A DNA stretch of 64,000 bases from Conchocele bisecta (Eukaryota > Mollusca > Bivalvia > Lucinida > Thyasiridae), in the NCBI GenBank assembly GCA_029237695.1, contig CM055265.1, positions 215,838,506 through 215,902,505 on the forward strand, written 5' to 3'. Below are positions 12,001-24,877 of this stretch, piece after piece (position 1 is the first letter of the stretch; each line of letters starts with the position of its first letter). A program made the translations under genes and the position numbers. The notes under the pieces were generated by a model. That model was not told the DNA's origin and did not search any database. It saw only the letters and a program-made list of their open reading frames with translations.

Positions 12001-13836
12001 GGTTAGAGTTATTTGGTTAAAACTTTTTCGTTATACTATATCTCTGCAACTGCTTCGCCCATTACCTTGAAACTTCACATGGGTGTTTATCATCATCCAT
12101 ATTTTCATTCTAACCCCCAACCGTGCGGCCCCTATGCCCAATGTCAAGGTCAAATTACTTTGAATTTTTTTGTTAAAGTTTTTTCGTGTACTATTTCTCT
12201 GCAACTGCTTCACCCAATACCTTGATACTTCACATGGGTGTTTATCATCATTGTCACACCTGCTTGCGGAAAGCGCGATATCGTCGGCATTTTGGCATAC
12301 GTCCGTCCGTTCGTGTCCGTGTGTCCGGTTAAAGTTTTTTGGTTAAAGTTTTTCCATCGACTATATCTATTTTTTTAGTGTCCATGCCTCGCCCCAAGGC
12401 GCGATATGCAGGCCACGGCCATCTAGTCTACAAAAAGTGGGTATAATTATGTTATCCAAGTGTCTATGCTTGGAAAAAACCTGGCCTTCGTGGCTTTGCC
12501 TCGTTTTTAACTTGACCCATTTTTTCCGCGCAGTCGACTTAGCCATTTTCAATGTTAAGTTTTCGCGTTTTCAATGTTAAGTTTTCGTGTTTAAGTCCAT
12601 TTCTTTGGTACTGTACCACCTAGGACCACCAAACTTTCACAGCTTCATAACCAAGGGGTGCCTACCACATACAACTATCCAACATGTGACCATTGTTTTA
12701 CCTTCACCTATTATTTCTACGTAATTGACTTAGCCATTTTCAACGTTAACTTTTTAGCGTACGTCTGGTTAAATTTTTTGGTTAAAACTTTTTTGTTATA
12801 CTACATCTCTCCAACTGCTTCGCCCATTACCTTGGAACTTCACATGGGTGTTTATCATCGTCCATATTTTTATTCTAACCCCCAACCGTGCGGCCCCTGT
12901 GCGCAATGTCAAGGTCAAATTACTTTGAATTTATTTGTTAAAATTTTTTCGTGTACTATATCTCTGCAACTGCTTCACCCATTACCTTGATACTTCACAT
13001 GGGTGTTTATCATCATTGTCGCACCCGCTTGCAGAAAGCGCGATATCGTCGGCATTTTGGCGTCCGTCCGTCCGTACGTCCGTGTGTCCGGTTAAAGTTT
13101 TTTCGTTAAACTTTTTCCATCTACTATATCTATTTTTTTAGTGTCCATGCCTCACCCCAAGGCGCGACAATGCAGGTCACGGCCATCTAGTCTACAAAAA
13201 GTGGGTATAATTATGTTATCCAAGTGTCCATGCTTGGAAAAAACCTGGCCTTCGTGGCTTTGCCTCGTTTCTTGTTTTACCTTCACCTATTATTTCTACG
13301 TAATTGACATTTTCAACGTTAACTTTTTAACGTACGTCTGGTTAGAGTTATTTGGTTAAAACTTTTTCGTTATACTATATCTCTGCAACTGCTTCGCCCA
13401 TTACCTTGAAACTTCACATGGGTGTTTATCATCATCCATATTTTCATTCTAACCCCCAACCGTGCGGCCCCTATGCCCAATGTCAAGGTCAAATTACTTT
13501 GAATTTTTTTGTTAAAGTTTTTTCGTGTACTATTTCTCTGCAACTGCTTCACCCAATACCTTGATACTTCACATGGGTGTTTATCATCATTGTCGCACCC
13601 GCTTGCAGAAAGCGCGATATCGTCGGCATTTTGGCGTCCGTACGTCCGTGTGTCTGGTTAAAGTTTTTTCATTAAAGTTTTATCTATTTTTTTAGTTTTT
13701 AGTGTCCATGCCTCGCCCCAAGGTGCGACTTGCAGGCCACGGCCATCTAGTCTACAAAAAGTGGGTATAATTATGTTATCCAAGTGTCCATGCTTGGAAA
13801 AAACCTGGCCTTCGTGGCTTTGCCTCGTTTCTTGTT
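9069..13836 (+). mobile_element. Nested family-C/B tandem-repeat elements, second block
   Basis: A second pile of the same families. A new head with an extended GGCGGGCGG tract starts at 9434. B units run 10131-11340. Tails ending in 'cttcgtggctttgcctcg' plus tttcttgtt occur near 11515, 11938, 12507, 13277 and 13836. Repeated head-unit-tail modules show that elements inserted into, or were duplicated within, one another. No coding content. Confidence 0.7.
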
Positions 13837-15240
13837 TTTTCTCATTTTCTCAAATGAAAATCATGTGAATCATTAAAACACAAGTCTACAAACCAAAAAT
13901 GTTTATACATGGACCGCCGGACCTTGCACCATTTGCAAAATTGCAGGTTATGTGCTGTATGGAAAATAGTACACTTATGAGTGGGATCTATCATTTTTGC
14001 TGAAAAACCAAACGTTACATCAGTGAATGAAAGGCAAACAGTGTATGTCAAGAGCAGTCAGACTACGCGGATGTGCGGACTTATCTGGGTATACGCTGGT
14101 CGCATTAGTGGGCCACCGGATGAAAAAAAGTGCCATAAGACATTGGTCAGCATAACCCCAGATGAGCCTGGATGCAGAGTCTGACCAGGATCCACGCTGG
14201 TCGCTATTCAGTCAATCCAACATTGTTCACGTTCCTGTGTAACATTTTCTGATCAATGTGTTGAGCATAATAACACAACTATTATCAGGATGTACATTGG
14301 TCACAAATGTCTCTTCTCAGCCGGCGGCCCAACTATCGAATGATTGAGGCTAGTCGAGGGCCCAGTTATATAATACATACAGATACGTTTACATGTGGAC
14401 AACGGTCTATTAAACATTGGTTGGCTTAACATTGTCACCTGACCAGCTGGTGCGTTGGGTTCATTGGTCATTTGGCATAAGGTCGTAACTCAAAATCGCC
14501 AAATAATCTCAGCGCAACACAGTCGTAACTCAAATTACATGTGCAACGTATTTGTGCTGCATTTTATAAAGAATTGTGGTGGATCTATAGTGCAATTTTG
14601 AACTATAAATAATTGTGGACTTGTATTTAGTAAAAAAATGATATTACATAGTACATAAAAAAAATTGTTTAAACATTTAAAAACAATTGCAAGTTTGGAA
14701 AAAAAATATAATCTCGGAATGCAAAAACAAATTCAGTGCAATACAGTCGTAACTCCAGTTATTTGTACAACAGTTTTGCGCTGCATTTTATACAATAGTA
14801 TTGTAGCTCCACAATGATATTTTGATATGTAAATAAGGATCAAGTTGTAGTTTATCAGAAAATAATATTACATTTAAAAATTGACATTTTATTATTAAAA
14901 AATATCAGATTGAAAATAATGTTTAACGGACAAAAGCGCCATATGTTTGGATATTTTTTTTCTTGGCATTTTCCGTTTTATTTTACATTAAATAAACATG
15001 ACACCATGAGCACATGTAATATAAATTACATGTAATTTCAATATTTAATGCTAAAAATGATTAATGCATGCTTCATATAGCTGTAGCATTTAAAAATACT
15101 TATAAAATTAAACAATGTTTCACTGACGAAGCCAAATAAGTTCAGCCAAAAGATATTTTTTTTTTTATTTTATTTAATTGTTCAAAATACATTGCAAATA
15201 ATGGGAGAAAAAAGTGGTACTGTATATAGTTGAAAATAAG
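13837..15240. other. Intronic stretch with degraded repeats
   Basis: No exon seen. About 14070-14345 contains eroded M1-like pieces ('gtatacgctggtcgcatta', 'gatgtacattggtcacaaa'). About 14480-14780 holds two copies of 'gcgcaacacagtcgtaactc' or close variants, whose inverted forms occur at 22165-22200 and 22326-22356. The remainder is AT-rich. Confidence 0.45.
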
Positions 15241-15450
15241 GTTAGGAGGAAAATAGCCCCGGGCGGGCGGTGGGCGGGCGGGCGGGCGGGCGGGCGGGCG
15301 GGCGGCGGGCGGGCGGCGTCCACAATCAATGTTAATAAGTTTTCGTGTTTGAGAGTCCATTTCTTTGTTACTGTACCACCTAGGACCACCAAACTTTCAC
15401 AGCTTCATAATCAAGGGGTGCCCACCACATATCACTATCCAACATGTTAC
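15241..15450 (+). mobile_element. Family-C fragment with GGCGGGCGG tract
   Basis: A run of GGGC/GGCGG units (15258-15318) is followed by one C unit ('ccacctaggaccaccaaact', 'atcactatccaacatgttac'). It is interrupted at 15451 by the head of the next element. Confidence 0.65.
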
Positions 15451-17375
15451 TTTTTGTCGCGCCTGCTTTAGCAGAGGCGCGACTATAGTCGTCGTATTTT
15501 CCGTCGTCGTCCGCGTCGACCGCGTCGTCCGCGTCGTCCGCGTCGTCGTCCGCGTCGTCGTCCGCGTCGTCGTCCGCGTCGTCCGGTTTTTTTGTAAGGC
15601 AAATGCGTTAAAGTTATTGTTTTTTCACAATATCTCTTTAACCCCTTGCCAGACATTGATAATATTTTACATCAATGTTTGTCTACGGATGATGCTTCAT
15701 TACGCACACACCCACATCCAAATTATCAAGGTCAAGGTCATTTATTTACTTGTAATGTTCACCGGTTTTGTAACAGAAATGCGTTAAAGTTATTGTTTTT
15801 TTCACAATATCTCTTTAACCCCTTGTTAGACTTTGATAATATTTCACATCAATGTTTGTCTAGGGATGATGCTTCATTACGCACACCCCCACATCCAAAT
15901 TATCAAGGTCAAGGTCATTTATTTACTTGTAATGTTCACCGATTTTGTAACAGAAATGCGTTAAAGTTATTGTTTTTTTCACAATATCTCTTTAACCCCT
16001 TGTTAGACTTTGATAATATTTCACATCAATGTTTGTCTAGGGATGATGCTTCATTACGCACACCCCCACATCCAAATTCTCAAGGTCAAGGTCATTTATT
16101 TCCTTGTAATTGTTCACTGGTTTTGTAACAGAAATGCGTTAAAGTTATTGTTTTTTTCACAATATCTCTTTAACCCCTTGTCAGACTTTGATAATATTTC
16201 ACATCAATGTTTGTCTAGGGATGATGCTTCATTACGCACACCCCCACATCCAAATTCTCAAGGTCAAGGTCATTTATTTACTTTTAATGTTCACCAGTTT
16301 TGTAACAGAAATGCGTTAAAGTTTTTGTTTTTTCACAATATCTCTTTAACCCCTTGCCACACTTTGATAATATTTCACATCAATGTTTGTCTAGGGATGA
16401 TGCTTCATTACGCACACCTCCACATCCAAATTCTGAAGGTCACGGTCATTTGTAACAGAAATGCGTTAAAGTTATTGTTTTTTCACAATATCTTTAATCC
16501 CTTGCCAGACTTTGATAATATTTCACATCAATGTTTGTCTACGAATGATGCTTCATTACGCACACCCCCACATCCAAATTCTCAAGGTCAAGGTCATTTA
16601 TTTACTTTTAATGTTCACCGGTTTTGTAACAGAATTGCGTTAAAGTTATTGTTTTTTCACAATATCTCTTTAACCCCTTGCCACACTTTGATAATATTTC
16701 ACATCAATGTTTGTCTAGGGATGATGTGTAATGAACATCCAAATTGTGAAGTTAACTTACTTAGTTAATTCCCCTTGGTTAAGGTTTTTAGTCAAGCTTG
16801 TACATGGAATACTATTGTGCATACGAACACCATACTTAGACAACCTTTTCTCATAGCGATGTACATCAATAACCCCTGATCTATATTTGACCTTGACCTA
16901 CATTTCCTCTTGAATTACTTACTTAATTCTCCTTGGTTAAGGTTTTTAGTCAAGCTTGTAGATGCAATACTCCTGGCCCTACACTAACCATAATTGGACA
17001 ACTTCATCTCCTAGTGATGTACATCAATAATCCCTGACCTATATTTGACCTTGACCTACTTTTATCCTTGGATTACTTTCTTATTTCCCCTTGGTTAAGG
17101 TTTTTAGTCAAGCTTGTATATGGAATATTCCTGGGCCTACAGCAACCATACTTGGAAAACTTCATCTCCTAGTGATGTACATCAATAACCCCTGACCTAT
17201 ATCTAACATTGACCTATATTTAACCTTGAATTACTTACTTAATTTCCCTTGGTTAAGGTTTTTAGTCAACCTTGGTTAAGGTTTTTATGCAGGCCGCGGC
17301 CACCTTGTTTGTCAAGCTATGTGTACATCGACAACCCTCGTAGTCGAACTATGCTGTTCTCCTACAGCTCTTGTT
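15451..17375 (+). mobile_element. Composite element: family-D head and core, family-A tail
   Basis: The head hairpin is GTCGCGCCTGC/GCAGAGGCGCGAC (15456-15483), followed by a CGTCGTCCG run. About seven D units of ~170 bp follow ('cgttaaagttattgtttttt', 'cgatgatgcttcattacgc'-like). At about 16745 the sequence switches to family-A units and ends in the A tail 'cctacagctcttgttg'. The switch suggests recombination or template jumping between two families. Confidence 0.65.
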
Positions 17376-18118
17376 GTTCAAATTGTCACATTCAATTCCG
17401 TGACTTGTTTCTAATCTCAGATAGTATTATGTTAGTGTGTGTATCTTATAATAGATACTTTCAATTCAATTGGAGGAGACTGTCACATTGCAAGTAAAAA
17501 AAAAAATAAACACCTAATTGCGTCACCGGTAGGTGTGATTTCACTGGCTGTGGCAGCACTGACAGTTTCCTGCCGAAGATTTAGGAGCACTTGTGCTGAG
17601 CATACGATAGAATTGTCATATTTTCTAATACATCTTTACTTATAGAGATCAGACATTCATGAATGAATTAAGTCACTTAAACATGATTGAAATAGTCAGC
17701 ATAGTTTGTTTCAGATCAATATTTTATGATTTCACAGCCTATTTTGCTTTTAAAGGTTCATGTTTTCGTCATACCTGTTGAGTGATAAACATAAGACAGT
17801 CATTATTATAATATCAAAGCATATATTATATGGTCATAAATGGTGTTGTAAACATAAGAATGCAATGTTGCAGAGTACCTGAATTATGTTAGTAGTTTGG
17901 AGTGGAAGTCTAAAATTATTAGACTATGTATGTGCCAGCGGCTTTATCATGGTCTTACAAAACAGCTAATTCAGTGTCATAGAATTGGTGACTGATGGCG
18001 TCATGAAAACCATTGTTAATTCAAACATGACACATGTTACACATGATGCAGACCACATGCATAGGTATTACCAGATACATACTCCCTTACTTTCTAAAAT
18101 CTATTATGTTTCATAATT
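17376..18118. other. Unassigned intronic DNA
   Basis: AT-rich sequence with no exon, hairpin or repeat family that I recognise. Confidence 0.4.
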
Positions 18119-19029
18119 GTATCCCCCGGACTCCGTCGGGGGATACTATGGATTTGACAGCGCGCCGCGTCCGCGTCCGCGTTCCGCATCCGCGGTCCGC
18201 GTCCACCGCAGACACTTCTTGTCTGGAGCATAACTCGAACACCCTTTGGAATATTTTCATGAAACTTCACACATGCATAGACCACGACCCGAAGGTGTGT
18301 CGCGCACAAGAATGACAACTCTTGCATAGCTAATTTTTGAGTTATCTCCCTTTTTTGTTTCTCGCACTGATTTCGTGTCCGGAGCATAACTCCACCACCC
18401 TTTCGAATATTTTCATGAAACTTCACACATGCATAGACCACGACCCGAAGGTGTGTCGCGCACAAGAATGACAACTCTTGCATAGCTAATTTTTTAGTTA
18501 TCTCCCTTTTTTCGCGCACTGATTGACCATAACTCGACCACCCTTTGGAATATTTTTATGAAACTTAACACATTCAATTAGACCACGAACCGAAGGTGTG
18601 TCGTGCACAAGAATGACAACTCTTGCATAGCTAATTTTTTAGTTATCTCCCTTTTTTGTTTTCGCTCACTGATTTCCTGTCCGGAGCATAACTCGACCAC
18701 CCTTTGGAATATTTTCATGAAACTTCACACATGCATAGACCCGACGACCCGGAGGTGTGTCGCGCACAAGAATGACAACTCTTGCATAGCTAATTTTTCA
18801 CTTATCTCCCTTTTTTTGTTTTGCGCACTCTACAAACTGGACAATAATGCATGAAGACCTGTTTTCTCGTCTGCTCTGTATACCTTTTCTCGTGTGCTCT
18901 GTACACCTTACCTGTAGAGAGAACAATAGAAACTGGGAGAACCATGTGCTAAGCATGGGCTAGCATGTGCAGATGTCCAGTGCTTGACCACTGCTGACCA
19001 GATAATTTATACAGGTAAATTACTACATT

Positions 19030-19690
19030 GGGTACTGTGTTGAAAATATTGTGGCATTATGTGGACCTGTGCAGATATATGTAGATAAATATAGGTCTAT
19101 TAAAAAAAAATCTAGCTCTCCAATATGCAAAGCAATCTTATTTTTTAAACTTTTTTTTTTTCATTTTTTTTTCTTCTTTTTTTTCCTTTTTTTTTTCATT
19201 TTTTTTTTCAAATTATTTTTCAATTTGACTGAAAATAAATCTGGGCTCCAGTAGCAAGCATTATTATTTTTAAACTTTTTTTTTCCATTTTTTTTTTTTC
19301 ATTTTTTTTTTTATTTTTTTTTTTCAAATTATTTTTCAATTTTTGTCCAGTAGCATAAGGTCGTAAGTGCTATATACAGACTATTCACCTGTGCATGTGC
19401 TAGCATGTGCAACTGACCACTGACCACTTACAGGTAATTTATACAGGTAAATGATTATATTACATTTCCGTAAACTGTGTTGAAAATATTGTGGCATTAT
19501 GTGGACCTGTGCAGATATATGTAGATAAATATAGGACTATTAAAAAATATTCTGGGCTCCAGTAGCAAGCATTATTATTTTTAATTTTTAAACTTTTTTT
19601 CCATTTTATTTTTTCATTTTTTTTTTCAAATTCTTTTTCAATTTTTGTCTAGTAGCATAAGGTCGTAAGTGCTATATACAGACTATTATC
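19030..19690. repeat. Two direct copies with long T tracts
   Basis: 'ttgtggcattatgtggacct' plus 'gtgcagatatatgtagataa' begins two copies about 440 bp apart (near 19045 and 19490). Each is followed by a long T-rich tract (ttttcattttttttt type) and then 'agtagcataaggtcgtaagt'. The T tracts are likely sites of length error. Confidence 0.6.
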
Positions 19691-19700
19691 ATATAATAAA

Positions 19701-19767
19701 ACAATTATTGACTAGTGAGCCATAGAAATATAATCTGATATTCTATGGTTCACTAGTCAATAATTGT
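19701..19767. repeat. ~29-bp-arm hairpin
   Basis: 'acaattattgactagtgagc' and its near-exact reverse complement surround an AT-rich loop. It fits a short foldback MITE. Confidence 0.75.
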
Positions 19768-19769
19768 AT

Positions 19770-20705
19770 AATATGTTCGGGCCAGTGAAAATTGCTTTCG
19801 GGCCCAGGCTCGAGGTCAAGGCGGGACAAGGCGAGGCATCTGATTCCGCGGAATTCTTGTTTACTTATCTCCCTTTGTTGTTTCGTGCTCTGATTTTGTA
19901 TCCAGAGCATAACTCGAACACGCATATACGCATTGCTCTAATGGTCCTCTACCGCCCTGTGCCAAATCCACGTTCGTTCTGCCCCCGTCAAGCCCAGGGT
20001 CAAGGTCACATACTTAGTGCTTCAAAAACATTAACGCTTGGGTAAATATCTTATACTTTCTGTTTTCTTTCATGGATCATGGATCATCTTCATATTTCAT
20101 ATACGCATTGCTCTAATGGTCCTCAACCACCCGCCCGTGCCAAATCCACGTTCGTCCTGCCCCACCAATCCCAGGGTCAAGGTCACATACTTGGTGCTTC
20201 AAAAACTTTAACGCTCAGGTAAATAATCTTATAATTTTTATTTCCATTCACGGATCAACTTCATATTTCATATACGCGTTGCTCTAATGGTCGTCTACCG
20301 CCCTGTACCAAATCCACGTTCGTCCTGCCCCCGCCAATCCCATAGGGTCAAGGTCACATACTTGGTGCTTCAAAAACTTTAATGCTCAGGTAAATATCTT
20401 ATAATTTTTTTCTTTCCATTCACGGATCAACTTCATATTTATATATGCGTTGCTCTAATGGTCCTCTACCGCCCTGTGCCAAATCCACGTTCGTCCCGCC
20501 CCCGCCAAGCCCAGGGTTTAACATCATATACTTAGTGCTTCAAAACTTAACGCTCAGGTAAACATCTTATAATTTCTGTTTTCTTTCACGGATCAGCTTC
20601 ATATTTCATATATGCATTGCTCTAATGGTCCTCTACCGCCCTGTGCCAAATCCCTGTGTCAAGGTCACATACTTGGTGCTTCAAAAACTTTAACGCTCAG
20701 GTAAA
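19770..20705. mobile_element. Family-H tandem repeat, about five units
   Basis: ~155-165 bp units share 'cgcattgctctaatggtcct', 'gccaaatccacgttcgt' and 'tcaaggtcacatacttggtg'. It is preceded by a tail-like piece ending 'gattccgcggaattcttgtt'. A similar tail, 'cgtggcggaattcttgtg', lies at 27125-27145. Confidence 0.6.
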
Positions 20706-21158
20706 AGAAAATTTTGACTTGCAATTTGGCCTCATTTATTATCAAAGCGATATGTGGGACATCCGTGTTCTATGAACACATTTTCTAGTTTATTAAACTT
20801 CACACATGCATAGAAGACGACCCAAAGGTGTGTCGCACGTAAGAATGACAACTCTTGCATCGTTAATTTCTTAGTTATCTCCCTTTGTTGTTTCGTGCAC
20901 TGATTTCGTGTCTGGAGCATAACTCGAACACCCTTTGGAATATTTTCATGAAACTTCACACATGCATAGACCACGACCCTAAAGGTGTGTCCCGCAAGAA
21001 TGACAACTCTTGCATCACTAATTCTTTAGTTATCTCCTTTTGTTTTTCCGTCACTGATTTTGTCTCCGGAGCATAACTCGAACACCCTTTTTTCAAACTA
21101 CTTGTGTATCTGGGGAGGGGGATACACATGCGCTTGTCGACAAGCGTCCATTTCTAGT

Positions 21159-22276
21159 TAATGTAGTTAACTATGTCTTTCTCAAAACGTGTTTTCATAT
21201 AATTTACTGTTTATATTGTTTTATTAGATACTTTATACTAATCTATAATTTCTAGTGACAGAAATCATGGAAATATATCTTCAATACACAATAATGTAAA
21301 AATGATTATATAATTTCATTCCAATATTCAAGGCTAAACATGGTTATGTGGAATATCCATGTGTCGTCTTAATACGAGTTAAAAGCGAGAAAGCCAAATA
21401 ATTTCTGACGTAACTCGAGTTAAAATTGTATTTTTCCAAAACTAATCCGCAATTTATAAGCTTGGATAATGCATGAATTTTTATAAATTGCTATGATTAT
21501 GGTTAAAAGCACTAGGTATCAGATATGCACAGAAAACAGATCCGTAAAAAATTATTATCAAATGATAGGGTGTGATTGGTAAACGTTATATGCAGAACAT
21601 GACACGAAAAACAACACAAATTATTGAGTATCTGAAACATCATCCGAGACACAGTACCTTTAATAACTGTACATATTATTACTGATGATGGGTGTCTGTT
21701 AACCTCAAGAATGGCTCAATATAATTAAAATAGTTTGTCAGTAGTTTCAAGTTGAAATAAAAAAATACTTTTGATTTCAATAAACTGTTTCAAGATAAAC
21801 GGCCTATTATCAATTATTTTTTACCATATCTTTATGACAATTAAAGATGTAAATATAGGTCAAGGTCATGACCCTAATGATAATGTAATTATGTAAAGTG
21901 TATATCTGCAGTGCATAAATAAGCAGTACTAGTTGCATCTGTGTATGTATCATGGATATTAGTGTGAAAAGCTTTAAATTCAGATATGTACACTACACAT
22001 GCTTTATGAGTTAAAAAAGCTGATCACTGAAGGTCAAGGTCATGACCTTGATGATAATAACATGTTATGCTCAGAAAAGAAAATACATCAAGGATATTTT
22101 CATTTATTGCAAGGAAATTGCTGAAATTGAAATCAAAATATCAAGTTTTACAACATATTTTTAAAAATTGATTCCGAGTTACGACAGTATTGCGCTGAAC
22201 TATTTCACTTTTTTATTATCTGATTTTTATTTTCATCAGGTTATTTATTTTTCATGTCTGTTATTACAGGACATAA
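21159..22276. other. AT-rich intronic DNA
   Basis: No exon recognised. 'aggtcaaggtcatgacc' occurs twice (near 21856 and 22029) in otherwise different sequence. 'gagttacga(c)agtattgcgctgaac' near 22167 is repeated at 22326 and inverted at 14505 and 14735. Confidence 0.4.
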
Positions 22277-22985
22277 GTGAAAATGGTGAAACTGAGTGTA
22301 ATTGTTAGTTTTAGGAACATTTTACAAAAAGTGAGTTACGACCGTATTGCGCTGAACCCTCGATATGCTATAATTGACGATTATGGAAGCATGCGCAAAG
22401 GCACAAAATCACCGATTCTGCATAAACTTGCAGTTTGGACAGACGAAACAAGTGCACCAGATGTGCAGGTTATAGACGGAAATGAAATTATGTATCAAAT
22501 ATCTTGGCCGAAGATGGGTACAGTCAAACATCTACATCAAAATTTCATAAGGGCCGTCGAAAAGGGTCATCGCGTTATAGTGGTGTTTGACAGATACATA
22601 GAGGGGTCTATAAAGACACACGAGTGACTATAAGGTAACACAGACTCATACGTCCATGAACCAATTACGACACACCATATACATGAGTAAGAGGGACACT
22701 CCAATAATCAAGACATTACCACCGACAGACTATGCACTGAAATAGCACATAAAACAGGCTCACTTGCAAACCATGATCTGGAAAGCAGCAGATCAACTGG
22801 AACCGCCCAATGTCGACATATCATTGTATGGCTGGGTTGTTACCAATGAAGTGCCCATTTCATCCACCTGCTCATGCCACGGAGCAGCGGTGTTTTGTCC
22901 TTCATTTGGTAAGTACATGTCATTGGAGAGCTGCAGCAATGCTCACAAAAAGCCTCGGATAGTGAAAACGAGGATGACACCAGTA
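22277..22985 (+). pseudogene. Degenerate mobile-element-associated protein (PIN/FEN1-like N-terminus)
   Basis: The first 116 codons are open. They include 'GSMRKGTKS', 'VIDGNEIMYQISWP' and 'VIVVFDRYIEGSIKTHE'. These resemble the N-terminal part of a family of uncharacterised, repetitive proteins common in invertebrate genomes, in which an acidic V-I-D-G and V-V-F-D-G-Y pair recalls PIN/FEN1-like nucleases. The frame then breaks. Pieces continue in other frames to about 22985, where Cys-rich 'CSCHGAAVFC' resembles the family's C-terminus. The middle present in the copy at 35472-36382 is missing here. Family identity is from memory of such proteins and the nuclease link is inference. It lies within the large AMBRA1 intron. 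Confidence 0.55.
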
Positions 22986-23424
22986 ATGCATGCGATCGAT
23001 GGGAATGTGTGTATATCACAAGTGTCATTTACATCGTGTGGATTTTATTTTTGTTTGATTAGAAAAGTTTTTAAGTGACAGAAGTGAAGCAACAAAAACT
23101 CCACACGGCAAATATTGAAACTGATACATACATTAGCCGTTGAACATGCAAATACAAATGAGTTAAACTACAATAAGCAACAAAATACCCATTCAAGATA
23201 CTAACAAATTAGCGAGGAAACTTTAAACAACGCGGCACAAACATGCACTCCGCGATCCATGATAATCTCCAGCCGAACACGGCTAGCAAACTTACCAAGG
23301 TTAAGAAATGCAAAATAATCACCGAATACGGCAACCAGAAATATATAACATGTGCGATTTTATTGCACGTGTCCAGTTCTGTCACAGACGCAATTTTATC
23401 ATAGTAGGGGCACCGGGGGCACAA

Positions 23425-23668
23425 TTAACTCTTTGCATGCTGGGAAACTTGTGGGCTATAAATAGTTCAAAACTAGCGGACAAAAATTCATCATATTTTC
23501 TTTTTTTTCTCCTTGTGAATATCATGAATATGTCTTTGAATTTCATTAGAATTGAGTCCTGAGGACTCAATTCTAATGAAATTCCAAGACATATTTACAG
23601 AGAGAAATAAAACATATAGTCCTAATTTGTTTGGCGGATATTTTCGCCGCTAGCATGCAAAGAGTTAA
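23425..23668. mobile_element. piggyBac-like MITE with TTAA ends
   Basis: Begins TTAACTCTTTGCATGCT and ends AGCATGCAAAGAGTTAA, a perfect 17-bp inverted end including the TTAA target. The centre (23527-23594) is a hairpin of ~33-bp arms around 'agtcctgaggact'. Length is 244 bp and there is no coding capacity. TTAA target plus TIRs starting C-T-C-T-T-T-G-C fits a non-autonomous piggyBac-type element. Confidence 0.8.
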
Positions 23669-24149
23669 TACCTAAGAGGCAAACTGTGCGAATTGTCGAA
23701 ACGATATGCATAAACCCACAAAGGATCGGGAAAAAATAATATCACAGAAAGAAAGCAATGTGTAAATAGAGGACAAGATACTAAGAAACCCAAAGAACAA
23801 CCGACGCAATACATAATGATAAACACATTATACGTGCACATATGTGGTCGAGCAACTTCGGTGATGTGAGTTTAAAATTACAAGACAAAGTCATCTGATT
23901 CTCAGCTCGGTTTTATTATATTTGTTCATTTGTAAATGAAGCAATTGCCTTCTGTTGCTAGTGGTGAGTTTTGGGTGGAGGTGGTATGAGTTGTGATGCT
24001 AAAATTATTTAATATGATATCGGAATACAACTATATGGAACTACATGTATATAATACAAGTGAAGGTGAAAATTAAAATGTGATATATACTATCATATGT
24101 TTCACATTTTCACAGAATGTCACCTTAAAATGATTTTAATACATTTGTA

Positions 24150-24645
24150 TAAACTACTCCGTTTAAGATTTATACTTGAAGCATGCTGACGGCCATCTTG
24201 GACGCCATCTTGAATTGAGACAAACGACTGGAATAATATTTTCGCGCTGTTTTAATAGTTTTGTTTAATTGCGAACGTAGTTCGATGAAATTCCGTAATC
24301 CATTTGCCTAGTTAAATCAATTTAAATTGTATCCAACTTTTGGTGGCCATCTTGGATTTTATCCAAATACCATACAAAGTTGAAATTTAATTTATTCTAT
24401 TTTTGCTATGTTATCTGAAATTGAATCGCGAATATTTTCTTTGAAAATCAGCTTTTATTGACCAATATAAGATGTCCTATTTTGGCCGCCATCTTGGACA
24501 CCATCTTGTATTCTGAAAATTTCTCAAAGATGTCAGCGTGGCATCATTCAGTTTCTGATTACGCACATCATGAACTAACAAAATCAATGAAAAAACGTTA
24601 GTAGTACCATACTGCAAGGTTCACCCTAAATTCGACTCGACTAAT
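24150..24645. repeat. Right arm of the spaced inverted repeat, with 'gccatcttgga' motifs
   Basis: 24478-24645 is the diverged inverted counterpart of 4926-5112 ('accatactgcaaggttcacc' versus 'ggtcaaccttgcagtatggt'). Upstream, 'ggccatcttggatttt' and 'ggccatcttggacgccatct' are inverted versions of the 'ccaagatggccgcc' near 5990. The homology between the two ends is therefore longer than 190 bp but patchy. Confidence 0.6.
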
Positions 24646-24877
24646 AAAGAAGATATATACCAAATATCAAATCTCCATCTATTTCGGTATAAAAGTTTTA
24701 CTTTGTAAAAGATTACATGATGGATGGACGTACGTGCTAATGGACACCCGTGACAAAAACAACATACTCATTATTTTTTCAAAAAGTGTATATTTATAAC
24801 CTCCATAATTGATTTCACACAAGTCTGTGATATATCTGCTGCTTTTTCTGTCGTCGCCTGCGTCGTCGTCCGAAATA

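Larger units (their letters stand above)
18119..21158 (+). mobile_element. Family-E hairpin-headed element, split by insertions
   Basis: The head is GTATCCCCCGGACTCC/GTCGGGGGATAC, then a CCGCGTCCG run. Four ~155-bp units follow ('gaaacttcacacatgcatag', 'acaactcttgcatagctaat') to about 18840. Similar units resume at 20790-21090. The end has 'gggggatacac', the hairpin cgcttgtcgacaagcg, and the terminal sequence tccatttCTAGTT. A 3' hairpin followed by CTAG is the classical Helitron 3' end. Positions 18850-20760 are later insertions. A lone E fragment lies at 38853-38990. Confidence 0.65.

Noticed and set aside
15646..16768. 252- and 160-codon frames in a ~170-bp repeat
   Set aside because: The family-D unit happens to lack stops in two frames. 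The protein is merely the unit repeated, and the DNA has the head and tail of a non-coding element.
4926..24645. A complete Polinton/Maverick between the inverted repeats
   Set aside because: No integrase, polymerase B, ATPase or capsid-like frames lie between the arms; only nested tandem repeats and one unrelated pseudogene.
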